Below, piece after piece: positions 39,301-51,367 of a stretch of 64,000 nucleotides of DNA (the stretch's first letter is position 1; each line of letters opens with the position of its first letter). The notes under the pieces were generated by a model, which was not told where the DNA came from, searched no databases, and saw only the letters and a program-made list of their open reading frames with translations. The stretch is from Pipra filicauda. Its lineage: Eukaryota > Chordata > Aves > Passeriformes > Pipridae. The DNA is taken from positions 1,956,501 through 2,020,500 of the forward strand of contig NW_024104620.1 of assembly GCF_003945595.2 (NCBI RefSeq). The letters are read 5' to 3'. A program made the position numbers and the translations under genes.

Positions 39301-41420
39301 AAATCTGTCTGCTGCTAAATTTTGGCATGAAGCTCTAAGAACGTTATTCTGCTGACCTCACTTAGCCTGTGATTTCACCCCGTCCCTCCGTTTTTCCTTC
39401 CTACGAGGTGGAGACTATAAATAAGTCATAATGCTGAATCACACTCTTTCTGCAGTGCAAGATTCTCTGATCTGCTGCATTTGCTTCATCTGAAAGGGCA
39501 AAGATAAGTGTTTATGTCTATCCTTAGGCTTGCAGCTAAGTCCCCTGTGAGCACCCAATATCTCTAAAAATATATTTGTCATCCAGAGAATACCTGTTTC
39601 CACCCTGTCCTCCTCTTCCTCATGTCTATGAGGATCCTGAGCCTCACCAAGGTAGAGGAACTATATACCAGCCATGCTAACCTTCATGTTCTGAGTCCAT
39701 GAGCCAGGCTTCAGCAGCGAAAGATTTTGCTCCTATTTGTTTTTTCCATCTACTTTTTCAGCTTCAAGTGTCATTTTCAAGATTTTCTTCCTATCTATGA
39801 AAAATGTCATTTTTCCCATTCAGGGAAATACAGTTTTGAAGAACATTATTCTAAGTGTTGACACTTTAAGAAAACATTAACTAGCATGAGATTTATAAGA
39901 TATAATGAAATGAGATTTTATTGGTATACCTTAGAGGAAATTTTCCCTTATTTTTCTGACTCCTATTTATTAAAATAACACAAAAGGAAGGAAAAAGTCT
40001 ACAGCATCCCCACATAGTCATCATTTGAATTTACAGTGCTCTGGTACCCAGTTGACCCATTAGTGATTATCACCACAAGTGCTTATTTCAGGAAGAGCAT
40101 CATATTTGATTATAAACTGTGGAATACTTATGATTTTAATATGCTATATTGGCCAGATTAAGCAGTCCTTCCTCTTACATGGTAAGTGGTCTCATTTATT
40201 TCAGTATAGCACAAAATTAAGTTAAGGAACAAATAAAAGAGACAGTGTGTCAATTTAATAGTCAGGAGGTTGCACAGGCTGCACTACTCTTTCTGCTTCA
40301 CTCAAGACAGGCTGCTGTGATCATTTTAACTCTGACTGGTTGATGATGATGATGCAAAATGTAGGCCAAATATTGTACACCTCACTCATGCCAGCAATCC
40401 CACTGAACCCTGGTGTTTATAGCAGTTTCTGCACTCCATCAACCAGATGCCATGAAATGAAGTAGGATAGTCAATTAATTTCTTTTAGTGCAGGACTGGC
40501 AAACTGATGAGTGCACCAGTTGATATGCTGAATAGGGGGCTGGGAGGTTAGAAATGTACCTGATACTGAACCTTTACATGCAGCTTAAGTAAAAATAATA
40601 ATTAATCAATAGACAGCAAAATGTGTTTTTCAGAGGAATTTTTTCCAGTAAGAAATCAGCTGCTAAAATGGCTGTCGTAGGGAACAAAAAGAAGTTTTCC
40701 CATTTCGTGTGAGATATTTGTATAAATTGGCCAATAAGCAAAAGAAACAAGGTTATTTGGCAGACACCCTTTCAAGAAGTTTTAGGCCCATCAGGCAAAG
40801 AGATGATGTGTTACTGTGACTATGAGTGCATCCTTGTCTCAGAATTTCCTTTGCTTTCATTTGATACACTAATTAATCCCCGTTTATGTTTAAGTAAATG
40901 ATTCTTCTCAGCATTCACCGACTAAGTTCTTATTGGATAAACATAAACAAAATTTATGGATAACTCTAAGCCCAAGTCCTGGAACTGCTGAGAGGACCAT
41001 CTTGAGATTTCAGCTTTCAATTCCTGACTTCTTAAAAAGTAAGTAACGGTGCTCAGTATATCAGCCTGATAGTGCCTCTGCACATTAGCATTGGTTAGGT
41101 GATGTCCATAACTCTTGAAATGCTGAAACCCACACTAAAAACAAGTACTATCATGAGGCTTTTCTCCCTCAGTAAAAATGTTTCCTTAAGTGGAGTCCTA
41201 TAAGCCTGTATCAAAAGAACTTGCCTAACTAAATAGCCATTTGCTCAATGCATTTTGGGGAGCAGAAGGGAAAAGAAAGGCACAAGTTGCAGTGTTCTAA
41301 ACTACTCATCTGGCTTTATTGCCTCTGCCATCTTACAAAACACAAGCTCAAAGGTGAGTGACATTGGATAAATTGACACAGGAAGTGGTACCTATATTTT
41401 AGTATTATTGTTATTTTCTC

Positions 41421-41775
41421 ATCCTGGAGAAGAGAATGCTGTGGGAAGACCTTATTGTGGCCTTTTAGTACTTACAGGGGGCTTATAAGAAAGGAGAAGG
41501 ACTTTTTACTTGGGCAGATAGCGATAGGACAATAGGCAACAATTTTAAACTAGAAGAGAGATTTAGAATAGGTATTAGAAAGAAATTATTTCCTGTGAGG
41601 GTGGTGAGGCTCCGGCACAAGTTTCCCAGAGAAGTGCTGGCTGCCCCATCCCTGGAAGTGTTCAAGTCCAGGTTGGATGGGGCTTGGAGTGGAAGGTGTC
41701 CCTGCCCATGGCAGGAGGGTTGGAGGGAGATGAACATTAAGGTTCCTTCCAACCCAAAACATTCTGTGATTCTCT
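41421..41775 (+). mobile_element. CR1 LINE 3' end with remnant of ORF2 C-terminus
   Basis: The longest-reading CR1 copy here. It starts at 'atcctggagaagagaatgct', continues with 'ccttattgtggcc', 'agtacttacagggggctta', 'gtattagaaagaaattattt', 'cccagagaagtgctgg', 'ccctggaagtgttcaag' and ends with 'aacattctgtgattctct'. The frame 41595-41777 translates with the motif APSLEVFKSRLDGAWSG, which corresponds to the C-terminal end of the CR1 ORF2 (endonuclease/reverse transcriptase) protein; the catalytic domains are missing. About 18 bp present in the sister copies ('gagcaacctggt…') are deleted near 41686. It is an inactive fragment. Confidence 0.96.
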
Positions 41776-42441
41776 AATTACCAGATTAAGCAATCTGGCA
41801 TTTCAAAGTTATTAACAGGAGTGCAGTTTACTAACATATTTGTAAGTGCTCATTTTTAGATCTTTAGGCAAGGGTATAAAAATTAATATTTATAAAATAA
41901 AAATAATGAATATTCATGTTTTCATCTGTAGTATCTGGTAATCACAGGTTACCAATGCTTTTGGACAAATTTGGGCAAGAAACATGAGTGTGGACCTGAC
42001 TCATGGGCGCTGCACTGGTGTAAGAAAGCTGTTCAAAAAACAAAACAAACAGGTATTTAAAAGAACCGAGCAGACAAACAAAACTGTGTTTTCACTTAGA
42101 AAAGGAACTTTAGAAAGGCAATAGGAAAAAGGTACTGTAAGAATGTTTGCTCTTAGCAGATAGGTAGGCATTTTTAGAGAATATCCAGACTACAATGGCA
42201 TTAAAATAAAAATGGAGCAATGAAATGAAAAGAACAAAATATTCCAAGAGCATTGGAGTACATGTTTTACATAATGAAGAATTCAAAGAAAAAGGAAGAA
42301 AATAATGAATTTTAAGTAGTGTTTTCAGTAGTACCTATCCTTTAAGATACAGTGCCTGTTTCTTATTCCTTTTATAAAGGCTTCATTTTAGGATTCTTTA
42401 TAAAGAGCACAGCAATTACAGTTATCAAACATACTGTGTAA

Positions 42442-42542
42442 CTTTATTTCTTTGTTTTTTCTTTCTTCCTTTTTCTTTCCTTTGTTTTTTTCTCTATTAC
42501 TTCATTCTTTCTTTTTATCTCTTCCTGTCTTTCTTCTCCCTC
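42442..42542. repeat. Pyrimidine-rich low-complexity tract
   Basis: About 100 bases almost entirely C and T on the plus strand (runs of TTTCTTTC and TTCCTTT), with few A or G interruptions. Homopurine-homopyrimidine tracts can form triplex (H-DNA) structures; here it is most simply a degenerate microsatellite. Confidence 0.8.
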
Positions 42543-43153
42543 AGATGTGCACTCTATCCCTTTTTCATAACTTTTTTCAGTGCTTCTTTTTTTTAGTTTT
42601 CATTATTTCTAGAAAAGTTTAACAAATATTTGAAGTGAATGATGACATCCTGAAAACATATGCAAAAAGAACTCTTGTTGATTTCTGTAATTTAACCAAT
42701 TTCTAAAAGTGTGTTTGAGTTATGACTGTGAATAATTATATTTAAGGTCCAATTAGGTAACATGAGCCCAATGGAATAATTTAGCTTCTTACCTGTTGAA
42801 CTATATTTTTTAGACTCAAGAATGTGTCACAGGGGAATTAGTTATCAAAGGTCTTTAGCATCAGAATTCTGGCAAGAAGATAAAATAGGAAATTATGCAG
42901 GTGAAAATCATTTTTTTGTAGCTGAGCTCCATTTGCTGACACTGCAGACTCTGAAACAGAGTTTATGCTGATGTCACTGTCAACACCACTGGCATTACAC
43001 AGGAGATGTGCAATAATATAAACAAGCCACACTCGACCCCTTGCCAGCAATGATCACGATAATCATTTCAACATCACACACAGAGCATATGGCCCCACAG
43101 CAAAAATCTGGGTAACTTTAAATCATTTTTCTTTAGAGTGTTTTAGTTTGTTA

Positions 43154-43196
43154 CTCTCTCTCTCTCTCATTATAACTATCTTTTTTTTTTTTTTTT
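43154..43196. repeat. (CT)n microsatellite and 16-T tract
   Basis: A CT dinucleotide run (43154-43168) is followed by 'cattataactatc' and 16 T, ending in TAG. This is simple sequence that by chance forms a strong pyrimidine tract. Confidence 0.8.
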
Positions 43197-44200
43197 AGAT
43201 AATTTATGACGGTTGGGAATTAAATTGCCCGATCTAGAAAAAGAAAAAAAAATAAAGCAAATAAAGCAGAAATTGTTGGTTTATTTTATCCACGAACTTA
43301 CCAAAACGATAAAATGGAAAAGAACTTTAAAATATCTATCACTGCCCAGTTTGGTTAAGCAAAACACAAGAAAACTGTGGATGGAAGAACTAAAACTGCT
43401 GTTGAATAATTTACAGTGTAAAGAAACACATGCACATCTCGCCTTTCTTGCTTTTCCACCCGATACCATGCCTTGTGAAACAACACGTCTTGCCAGACAT
43501 ATCTGAATGTCATCACACCCATAACATTTTCTATAGAAGACAACCTAAAATGCTGCAGCATTTCTCCATGAAGCAGTTTCTGTTTCTGCCATTATCAGGC
43601 CAGAGGAGTTTTTGACATACACACACACTAGTTCCTAACAACATTGCTGATCTTGTTAACTTAATAAATATCTGTGAGGCAATATGACACCTCCAAAATT
43701 ATTAATGCCCATTGACAAAATTTCCACTTAAGCGAAAACTTAAAGATATTTTAAGAGGCTGATACAGAGAGCTTTTGAAAGGCATTGCTGATGATTAATT
43801 GTCCTCTACCACGGACTGCAGTTTCGAAGTCTTCCAAGCTGTTCATTTTCATGGAGATATATATTAGAGAAAAAATTAAAGAGTATAGATTGAGCATGAA
43901 GATTGTTGGATTGCAAATAATAAACCAAACGTGAGTGCCTAAATAGACTAAATTATGGAGATTTTCAGGCTCACCTACAAGACTGTTTCTTTTATTACTA
44001 GTTCTAGCACTTCTAATAATTCAAGATTTAAGTGGAAGGAAAATAAATCCTTTCCTTGAAAACAAACTTATTGAAGAATTAACATAAAATTGAGCTTAAA
44101 TGTTTGTTTTTCAGCAAGACGCTTGGTACAATATATTTTAACTTGAAAAGCATAACTGTATCTTCCTCCACTGGGAAAAGACTTAAGAAAAAAGTAAAAT

Positions 44201-44206
44201 TTTATT
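44201..44206 (-). terminator. Possible polyadenylation signal AATAAA
   Basis: TTTATT on the plus strand reads AATAAA on the minus strand, about 330 nt downstream of the stop of the candidate terminal exon. The hexamer is common in AT-rich DNA, so it supports the exon only weakly. Confidence 0.25.
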
Positions 44207-44319
44207 GCTTTAGTGTCTCCTTGGGAGGCCTCCTCTTTTCTGTTTCTTTTATGATATCCAAAGTCCCCAAAAGAGAATCACTTAGAAGATAAGAAAAAAA
44301 TAGAAGCCATTTTCTTCCA

Positions 44320-44985
44320 GCTTCTGCGGACTACAATTTCATTAGGAGTTGCCTCTCCTTTTCACCCAGGCATCATTTTCACTCGGTTATCAATACTGAC
44401 AATTTTACTTATTTAGGAAAGACATGATTGTTTTTGACAGACCGTAGCTAAGGGTGCACTGAGTTGTGTGCAGCTCTCAGGCTCTCTGCTCTGATTCCTG
44501 TCCCAGAACATTAAATCTCCGTTTTCCAGTGGGTCAGATGCCGTCGTCTTCTCCTGAGGAGATCAATTTCCTCAGCACTGGTAAATGAACGAATGGAGAC
44601 ACTGCTGTGTCAAAAATCGTTGTTGGATACTCGTAGTTCACGCTAACAAGAGGAAAGAAGCCAGTGAGTGATTCCCACAGTTAACCTTCACACACACACA
44701 GATGGGCCTGAGCAAAAGAAAATGCCATGTAGAGCAAAGCCGTAAAGACGCATCAGAAAGACAAATGTTCCTGATGGAAAACGATCTTTCACCACCAGGT
44801 CATTGGTTCAAACACATTCAAAAACTGTGAGGATAAGAAAGGTTAAAGTACTGAAGCTACTGAGAGCCCGAGGCTTTAAAAGAGTTTCCTTGTCCTCTCT
44901 GTGTTCTTGAAAGGAAAAGATAAATACGTAGCGATACCTAAGAGTACCTGGTAAAAATTTCAATGAAATGCGAATGTCCTTTTAA
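44320..44985. other. CpG-enriched segment in CpG-poor DNA
   Basis: A hand count gives about 17 CpG dinucleotides in these 660 bp, whereas the preceding 300 bp hold about one. G+C is not especially high, so this is not a classic promoter island. In methylated vertebrate DNA, retention of CpG usually points to selection (coding or conserved non-coding sequence) or lack of germline methylation. The candidate terminal exon at 44534-44642 sits inside it. Confidence 0.55.
44534..44642 (-). CDS. Candidate terminal coding exon of an unidentified gene (partial)
   Basis: On the minus strand a pyrimidine-rich acceptor 'ctggcttctttcctcttgtt' plus AG precedes base 44642. From there one phase is open: one leftover base completes a codon, then 35 sense codons run to a TGA at 44536-44534. 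The peptide contains NYEYPTTIFDTAVSPF and ends LISSGEDDGI. The other two phases hit stops. Downstream on the same strand an AATAAA (44206-44201) lies about 330 nt past the stop, fitting a short 3' UTR. The exon is inside a CpG-enriched patch. I do not recognise the family, so no function is given. Chance is possible because 35 codons is short. Confidence 0.35.
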
Positions 44986-45715
44986 AACTACAGCAAAATA
45001 GAGCTAATAAATTTCTTGTATGCTCAACCTACTTCTAATGGTAAATACAACCACATTGTCACAGAAATTAAGGGACATAAAAGTTGGGCGGGAATATGAA
45101 CATTGCCTGTAATAACAACAAAATGTAGAAAGTGGTGATAATGACAAATAAAAATAAGATGTGATATTGATGCATGTTTCAGAAGTTGATCTGAGAAGTG
45201 AAGGAGCAGTAGATGTACATCAAATAAACATTAGTGGTATAAACATAGTGTATATGTCAAGGTCACCCAGCCAGCACATCAATTGCACCTCACACTTGGG
45301 CACGGACTCTCCAAAACCTTCAAACCCCACCGGCACTTAAACTGGAGCAGAGGTGGTTACCAGAGATTGTCTATCAAAAATGCTAGCCTAAGAAATATTA
45401 GAATCTTTCAGATATGCCACTGAGCATACGGATGAAAAAATCCTGCACAGGTACCCATTTAAAATACTTTCTTTATAGGAAATCCTAGGGAATTAAAATA
45501 TGGGGTTTTTTCAGGCTCTTTCTCTTCTACCCATTCAAAGTTTACACTATCTGCAACTTTCAAAATAGCTTTAGTTGTGGAGCAGGTTATAATACTGTCT
45601 TTTCAGAAGACTGAGATTGTTTCATTTTATCTACTGCTATGACTGACTTTTAGTGAAATTATTACTGAAGCATGTTTATTATCTCAGAGAAATTTTCAGT
45701 GTGTCCTTGACTTGC
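44643..45715. other. Non-coding stretch, no gene recognised
   Basis: Contains the remainder of the CpG-enriched patch (to about 44985) and otherwise unremarkable AT-rich DNA. Nothing else recognised. Confidence 0.5.
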
Positions 45716-45757
45716 AGGCTCCTTCCAGCTCAGAATATTTTGTGATTCTGTGATTCT
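45716..45757 (+). mobile_element. Minimal CR1 3' tail, plus orientation
   Basis: Only about 40 bp remains: 'ggctccttccagctcagaat', then 'attttgtgattctgtgattc'. The two copies of the GTGATTCT octamer and the 'ccttccagctc' block before them identify a CR1 3' terminus truncated almost completely at its 5' side. Confidence 0.8.
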
Positions 45758-48700
45758 CACAACCTGGGTAATGCCTGTAAACTGCATTATTGTGGGCGGT
45801 GCAGGTCATGGCACATATCTTAAGAAGGAAATAAGATGCCAGATTATAGTTAAATATCTGAGCCTACATGACTGGGAAACAAGGATCATATTGACTTTTG
45901 TTTTCCTGCTTTTGGAAATTCTGCCTTTTATGGCGTTTATAATTGTTGCCACTTAATTGTTTGGGAGAGGAATGAGAAAGAATAATCCTCACATACCAGG
46001 CATTAATAAATTGATTCATGTATTTCTGGAAGACATACAGTTGACAGAAAATTAAACTGATATAGAGACCTGTGCATAAAATACTTCTTAAGCTCTTTTC
46101 TATTCCTAAAGTTAAACAATATGTGCTCTCAACATGCAACAATTGATTCCATGTTGAAAAATTATTAATTAGTACCTCTTTTTTTCCATTATCATGAGGT
46201 TTACATGTTGAATCTTGAGTTTTGATGCATGGTTTATTGGATAGCTGACAAAACCCAGCATGGCAATTAGCATAGACAAGTGTGAGGGAGCAGAATCAAG
46301 CTTTCTTGGCAGCACAGTGATTGTTACGCCCCAACTGATCCATTTTCTTGTTTGCTTGCAAAAACAACTGCACCATTTCCCCATGCTGAGTCTCAGTCAG
46401 AATTCAGGAGCAAATGAGGAGAAGCCATTGACAAGTTCTTTTCAGCACAGAAAGTTAACTTAATTTGCTAGTAGATTGTTTTTTGTGCAACAGCACCATG
46501 ACATGGTGAGCTTTCTTCTGTGACCTAAATTGTTTTCACCAAGTCTTACACTCCCATTTGCTTCACTTTCCTTAATGGTTCAATTACCAAATGAGATAGA
46601 GGAAAATACTCTCATATCTCTTTAAAATTCCAGGAATAATTAACCTCTAAAATAAACTTTTGCTCTACTTTTGGAGGAATCATTAAGCAATAATGGAAAC
46701 AATAGACTTTTTAATTAAACTTCACTGGGAAGGCAATTCTGGTATTTTGCTGAGGTTGTCAGATGCTCTGATAGCATTCCTTAGTTTTGCTGGCATTTTA
46801 CTATTTTTTCTCCCTGACCCTCACTGAACTCTAGCTTTATTTTGGGAGTCTCAACATTGATAAAGATGTTCCTAGCACACTAAATTTTCATCTCTCTTGC
46901 AGATGTTTTCTGGCTGCCAGTGTCACCTTGTGCACTCCAAGCGTGTGTTGCTCACTGCCTTTCTTACCTCAAAGGAACAAGTTGCAGAGAAGGAAAGACC
47001 CATTCTTTAAATTTGGTCATTTGTTCTCTGGTTGTATTCTCTCATGAACCACCCAAGGCTCTGACTTCTCCAGGAGCAAGCCAGATTTTTGCAGGTATTT
47101 CCATTCTGTTACAAAGGGATGGCCCCTTGACATTTGAACCACCATTACTGACCACTTTGACCTCTCTCAAGGGACTGGCAGGTAAAAAAATAGTGCTTTG
47201 AGGGAATCAACCTATGAAGGAGCTGCTGGGGTAAACCAGGAGAAGAAACACCAACATCAAGAACTCTAGATTTTATCTCCTTTTGAATAGTCAGTATAAG
47301 AGCAAAGAAAAAGCAAAGAGTGAAAAACAGATGAAAGAGGTGAAGCGGTAAATTAAGATGTCAGAAGCAATGGAGCACAATGAGCTTGGGAAGTCTGTGC
47401 TAAACAAGTGTAATGCTGGAAATGTGTGAAAGAAATTCTCAAGGAAAGGACACGCACACAGAAGAGTGGCCAGAGGTGGGCCTATATTTAGAGGTTAGTG
47501 GGGGTGTTAAGACATCAGTGGGTTTTCAAAGTCTCAGCAAAAAATGGGTATTGGGAGCTGAAACAAGAGCAGCTGATACATACTCTCCAAAGGGAAAATA
47601 AAGAGAATTTACCTTCCATAGTGCATTTGAGTGCAGCAGAAAGAAAATCTGCTGCCAAACCACGTCATGTTCCAGCCATCTGCAAATAAACAATGATGAA
47701 GGCACTAATATAAAGTCTCTGTTACTGGCAGAGCTCTCCTGACAGTGCTACTGATGCTTTTTTGAAGTCTTGGGTAGGCAAGTCCAGAGGCAAAGCCAGA
47801 AACAAAGGAGATAGCCTGGACACAGTGCAAAAATTCGACCTTCACCCCCAGTCTGGTAAAAGAGTGTAAGAAAAAGCCTTATAAACTCCATGTGGAGAAG
47901 TTAAAACCTAGATTATCCAGGTATACTGAAATACTATCAAAAAGGACCTTAAGAAGCTACTAAAAATTTTATTAGGAGGTTATTTTGAAAGAGAGCTTCA
48001 GCAGAGAAAAATCCAAAGGAAAAGGCTATTAACTGTATTATGAAGACTAGTCCTTTAAGATCAATATCTATTTTGGTTGTCATATCTTTGTGTGCAGTTA
48101 TCCAAAAATTTCAGGTGTAACTTGTCCTTTGCACCCATGATAAAAATTAAAAATAAACTTGTTTTATCCTCTTCTACCAGCTGTTTGCAGAATGGCATTC
48201 AATTCTGATATAATAAATAAAAAATATATAAATCATATGGTTGGGGTTTTTTTTTAATTTTACTTAATTAAAAATAATTTGTTACTTGAAGATTACAGTT
48301 CTCAAGCACCAGGAGCTTAATTGTCTGACCAGGTGATTTTAATGGGAGTCACATTGGACCACTGCCAGGCATTGCATGAAAAATATCCTCCTAAGTGTCT
48401 TCATTAAAATTATGAAAACAGTGCAGTTCATCTAAATCTAAAAAACGTATCCCTAAGTAATCTTACTGTGACTTTTCATTATGGTGCATTAGTTTAAAGC
48501 ACACATTGAACCCAGGCCAAATCAATAATTGGTTTAAAAAGGAAGAATGGTAAGTTTTGTGAAAGTCTAGAGCTGTCAGCATCTGTACATGTCTTTTTTT
48601 CCAATAACATGCATTGCAATAATAGAATTTCTACCCTCAACTGTGTCTCTGAGAAAACAGTTGGCATTTTTTATAGGCACAAAAACAAGCCTGATAAAGA

Positions 48701-49656
48701 ATGCCTTACAGAAAGTCTGTAAATCCAGCTGAGGGCCACAACTGTATGAGGGTCATTTGAATAACAGAATAAATAGGTGACCATTTTGTGACTGACCAGC
48801 TCATTTCTCAAGTCATGTAGTTTGAGAAGTGCCGAGTTTTCCCTTCTAAATCTTCCATCATCAAGAGCATAACTAGCAGATCTAATCCTCCCAGGAGTTA
48901 ATTACCTTTGAGTTCAGCAAAATGTTCAAGATTCCCTATTTTAATCTTTTGTCTATTATATGAGCTTTTATAATGGGTTTGAGGGGGTATAACAGAAGAT
49001 TTTACATTGTGTGTTTTTACCTTATTTTAAAATTTTACTTTTATGCCTTTTCCAGTAACAATAATAAATATTAACATTGTGTTACTGCTTAATTAAATTA
49101 TTAACATTAAATATATATTAAATATCTAGATGAGTTCTAGTCTGCACTACACCTGAAGCCTTCAGGACTATTGCTGTTTAACAGTCATTTATACTGGGGA
49201 ATTCATGAAAGAGAATTCAATTTTTCTTCCTAATTTCTCACTCTCACATTTTCTGCTTTCAAACTCACTCTGTGGCCTTTGGGGGGAATATTCTCCTTTC
49301 TGGACATACGTGTTACAGTGCTGTGGCCATGGAAACTGGAGTCCCAAAGAGGCAAGAAAAACAGAACAGGAGTTTTTGCCTCCTCCAAGACTCAGCACTT
49401 AATCCCAAATCATCTTCTGCACTTTCCTTCTCTTCCAGATAATTGTTTGTTTCAAACTATTTATTTTTCTCTTGAAATGGTTTAGGTTTCATCTTAGTTT
49501 TCAACTATTTTTAAAGGTATAAAGATTGATTACATTCTCTCCCTTTCTCTTTAGCTGCCATTTGTCACTGTTGTGAAAAACATCAGAATGAAGGCTACTT
49601 CTATTAAATGGGAAACACTATAATTCCCATGCAATTTGTCCTTGTACAAGGAATAG
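45758..49656. other. Non-coding stretch, no gene recognised
   Basis: No gene, RNA or clear repeat. Open frames of 92-93 codons (45864-46142 minus, 46920-47201 plus) are unsupported. Confidence 0.55.

Positions 49657-49709
<53 letters not shown>
49639..49709. repeat. 14-bp palindrome next to a 53-A homopolymer
   Basis: TCCTTGTACAAGGA (49639-49652) is a perfect palindrome. Four bases later an uninterrupted run of 53 A starts (49657-49709). No AATAAA is visible in the 30 bases upstream and no matching target-site duplication was found, so a processed retrocopy is not supported. The length makes it prone to slippage and to sequencing error. Confidence 0.85.
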
Positions 49710-49711
<2 letters not shown>

Positions 49712-49829
49712 AGAAATAGCCTTTCCTCCATGGCTAGATTTGATTTCCCCACATAAATCCACACCTTCACACATCCCACCCACACATCATTTCATACATT
49801 TGCCAAGTTAGTGAAATGCCACAGATTGC

Positions 49830-50230
49830 AAACAAATATTTTAGAACCTATTGCATTTATCTTGTGAATGGCACCCTCTGATTAGCTTCCTTATAATCAA
49901 TCACACTGATATCTGATTCACAAAAGCTCAGTTATGACTCTGTAGAAGCAATTAAATGGAGACCTTAAAAGAACAGATTAAAAGGTTTGAATACTTGGAG
50001 AGAGTAATTTAAAAATATTAAAAGGAAATTACTTTTTAATTTTATGTATTCATCTATTTGTAAGTTAATGAAATTAATGAGGCAAGAAATGAAATGGAAA
50101 TTCCACAACTTTGCATTTCTATAGTTTGTTTGCCAGCAGCAAGCAGAGAAAAGCCATATTTACTACCATTCTGCAGCTAAAAATAATAAATGGTCTAATT
50201 GCAAGAGTAATTCTATTACATATTTTGCCT
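49830..50230. promoter_or_regulatory. Possible conserved non-coding element with MEF2-type site
   Basis: Repeat-free AT-rich DNA with an exact MEF2 consensus CTAAAAATAA (50177-50186), several TAAT/ATTA homeodomain cores ('gttaatgaaattaatgag', 'gtctaattgcaag') and a 'ttgtttgcc' forkhead-like core. The texture resembles deeply conserved developmental enhancers. This is inference from motifs; AT-rich DNA yields such sites by chance. Confidence 0.25.
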
Positions 50231-51367
50231 CTTTTCTCTCATATAATCTACAAATATCCTAAACATCTCCCTGAAGAGGGATGAGGCTGAAACCCTACTG
50301 TAGATGTGTACAGAATGACCCTGGAAAAATCAAGCCTTTCTATTAAGATTGGTTTTTCCCCTTCTGCAAACAATATCGGCTCAGGTTTCCGTGTCAACAT
50401 AACTTTGAAATGAATCGTTTGAGGAACTGAAAGCTGTGGCCTAAGAACTGTGAAAAAAGCAGTTTTCAGAAGATATGTGTGTACTTGAAATGTTTTCTTC
50501 CTGCTACAGATGGGGAAAGATTTGCTCGTTTCTCTCATCTTAGCTTGGAAAAATCAGCACAATCAAAATAAATATAAGAAATGGGCTGAAACTCAACCTG
50601 TTCCTTTGCAATCATTGAACATCCATAAATTTTGATCAAGCACCCAACCTAAGGATGAATTCCAGTGACCGATTAGCCCAGGTACTCTAATGAGGTAGCT
50701 GGGCAGCATCTCCTGCTGTTGACATCTTCTATGGTTTGTTCTTGGTGGGCTGCCACCCTCAACCCTTTTCCTTAAAAAAAAAAAAATCATAATTCCATAA
50801 TTCCCTATCACAGCTCTGGGACATACTAATACATTCAAGGAATTAATATTTAGAGTCTTGGAGGTGCAGGTTGGGTTATGTTGCATATAGCTGGTTTTGC
50901 TGTGGGCAGGATCACACCTCTGGGTTAGGGTGGGCTATGCTAGGAGACAGGAGGCTGCAAACAGGCAGTGGCTGAAATCTTTTAATTGTTTAGGCCCTAA
51001 AAAACACAGGCAGAGTGAGCAAATAAAAATTGACAATTCTGAGATGAAGCAAAAATGGGGACCACTGCTTGAAAATTCTCACAAATTTTAGGAAGGTCGT
51101 TAAATAAAGTCTTACTCACATGGGTACTAATATTTGATAAAGATCTGAACCTCAAGATCTGATTTGAGCTGAAAAGGTATGTAAATAAGAAATTAAAATA
51201 AGGTTTCAATAAGCAAACTATGAACATTCCTGTGAGAGCTCACATGTATCAGAGAACTACAGAGGCTGGGCAGAAATGATGGACTTTTTGCCTATGTCCT
51301 TAACCTCTAAGAAAGTCAATAATCCAGTCAGAGCCCTGGTGTCTGTTAGTCCCCTTAAGATCAAACA
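50231..51367. other. Non-coding stretch, no gene recognised
   Basis: A 96-codon minus frame (50248-50538) reads with plausible composition and has a pyrimidine-rich 'cttttttcacag' inside it, but no matching donor; I do not call it an exon. Nothing else recognised. Confidence 0.5.

Larger units (their letters stand above)
32643..41420. other. Non-coding stretch with A- and T-tracts, no gene recognised
   Basis: No gene recognised. Simple sequence includes T-tracts at 33003-33023 (one C) and 33078-33091, an (AAAC/AAAT)n run at 35069-35095, a 22-A tract at 36317-36338 followed by 10 A at 36341-36350, and a short GAT run at 40341-40354. Open frames of 85-100 codons at 32.70-32.97, 34.05-34.33 and 36.00-36.30 kb show no family resemblance; the one at 34.05 kb is lysine-rich because it crosses A-rich DNA. 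Confidence 0.55.
41776..44300. other. Non-coding stretch with pyrimidine-rich tracts
   Basis: No gene recognised. A pyrimidine-rich tract spans 42442-42542, and a (CT)n run followed by 16 T spans 43154-43196. The latter ends in TAG and looks like a splice acceptor on the plus strand, but the following frame hits stops at once in the phases tested; the 97-codon frame 43213-43506 begins only after an in-frame TGA and is unsupported. Confidence 0.5.

Noticed and set aside
43181..43506. A 16-T tract ending in TAG followed by a 97-codon plus-strand frame, looking like an acceptor plus exon.
   Set aside because: The frame is preceded by an in-frame TGA just after the supposed acceptor, so it is not open from the splice site; the other phases stop quickly.
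49657..49709. Long A-tract as the tail of a processed pseudogene.
   Set aside because: No polyadenylation signal upstream, no recognisable gene body and no target-site duplication.
50248..50538. Minus-strand frame with a pyrimidine-rich AG inside it, possibly another exon of the 44.5/55.5-kb candidate gene.
   Set aside because: No acceptable donor follows, and its starting phase does not fit the 55.5-kb candidate exon.
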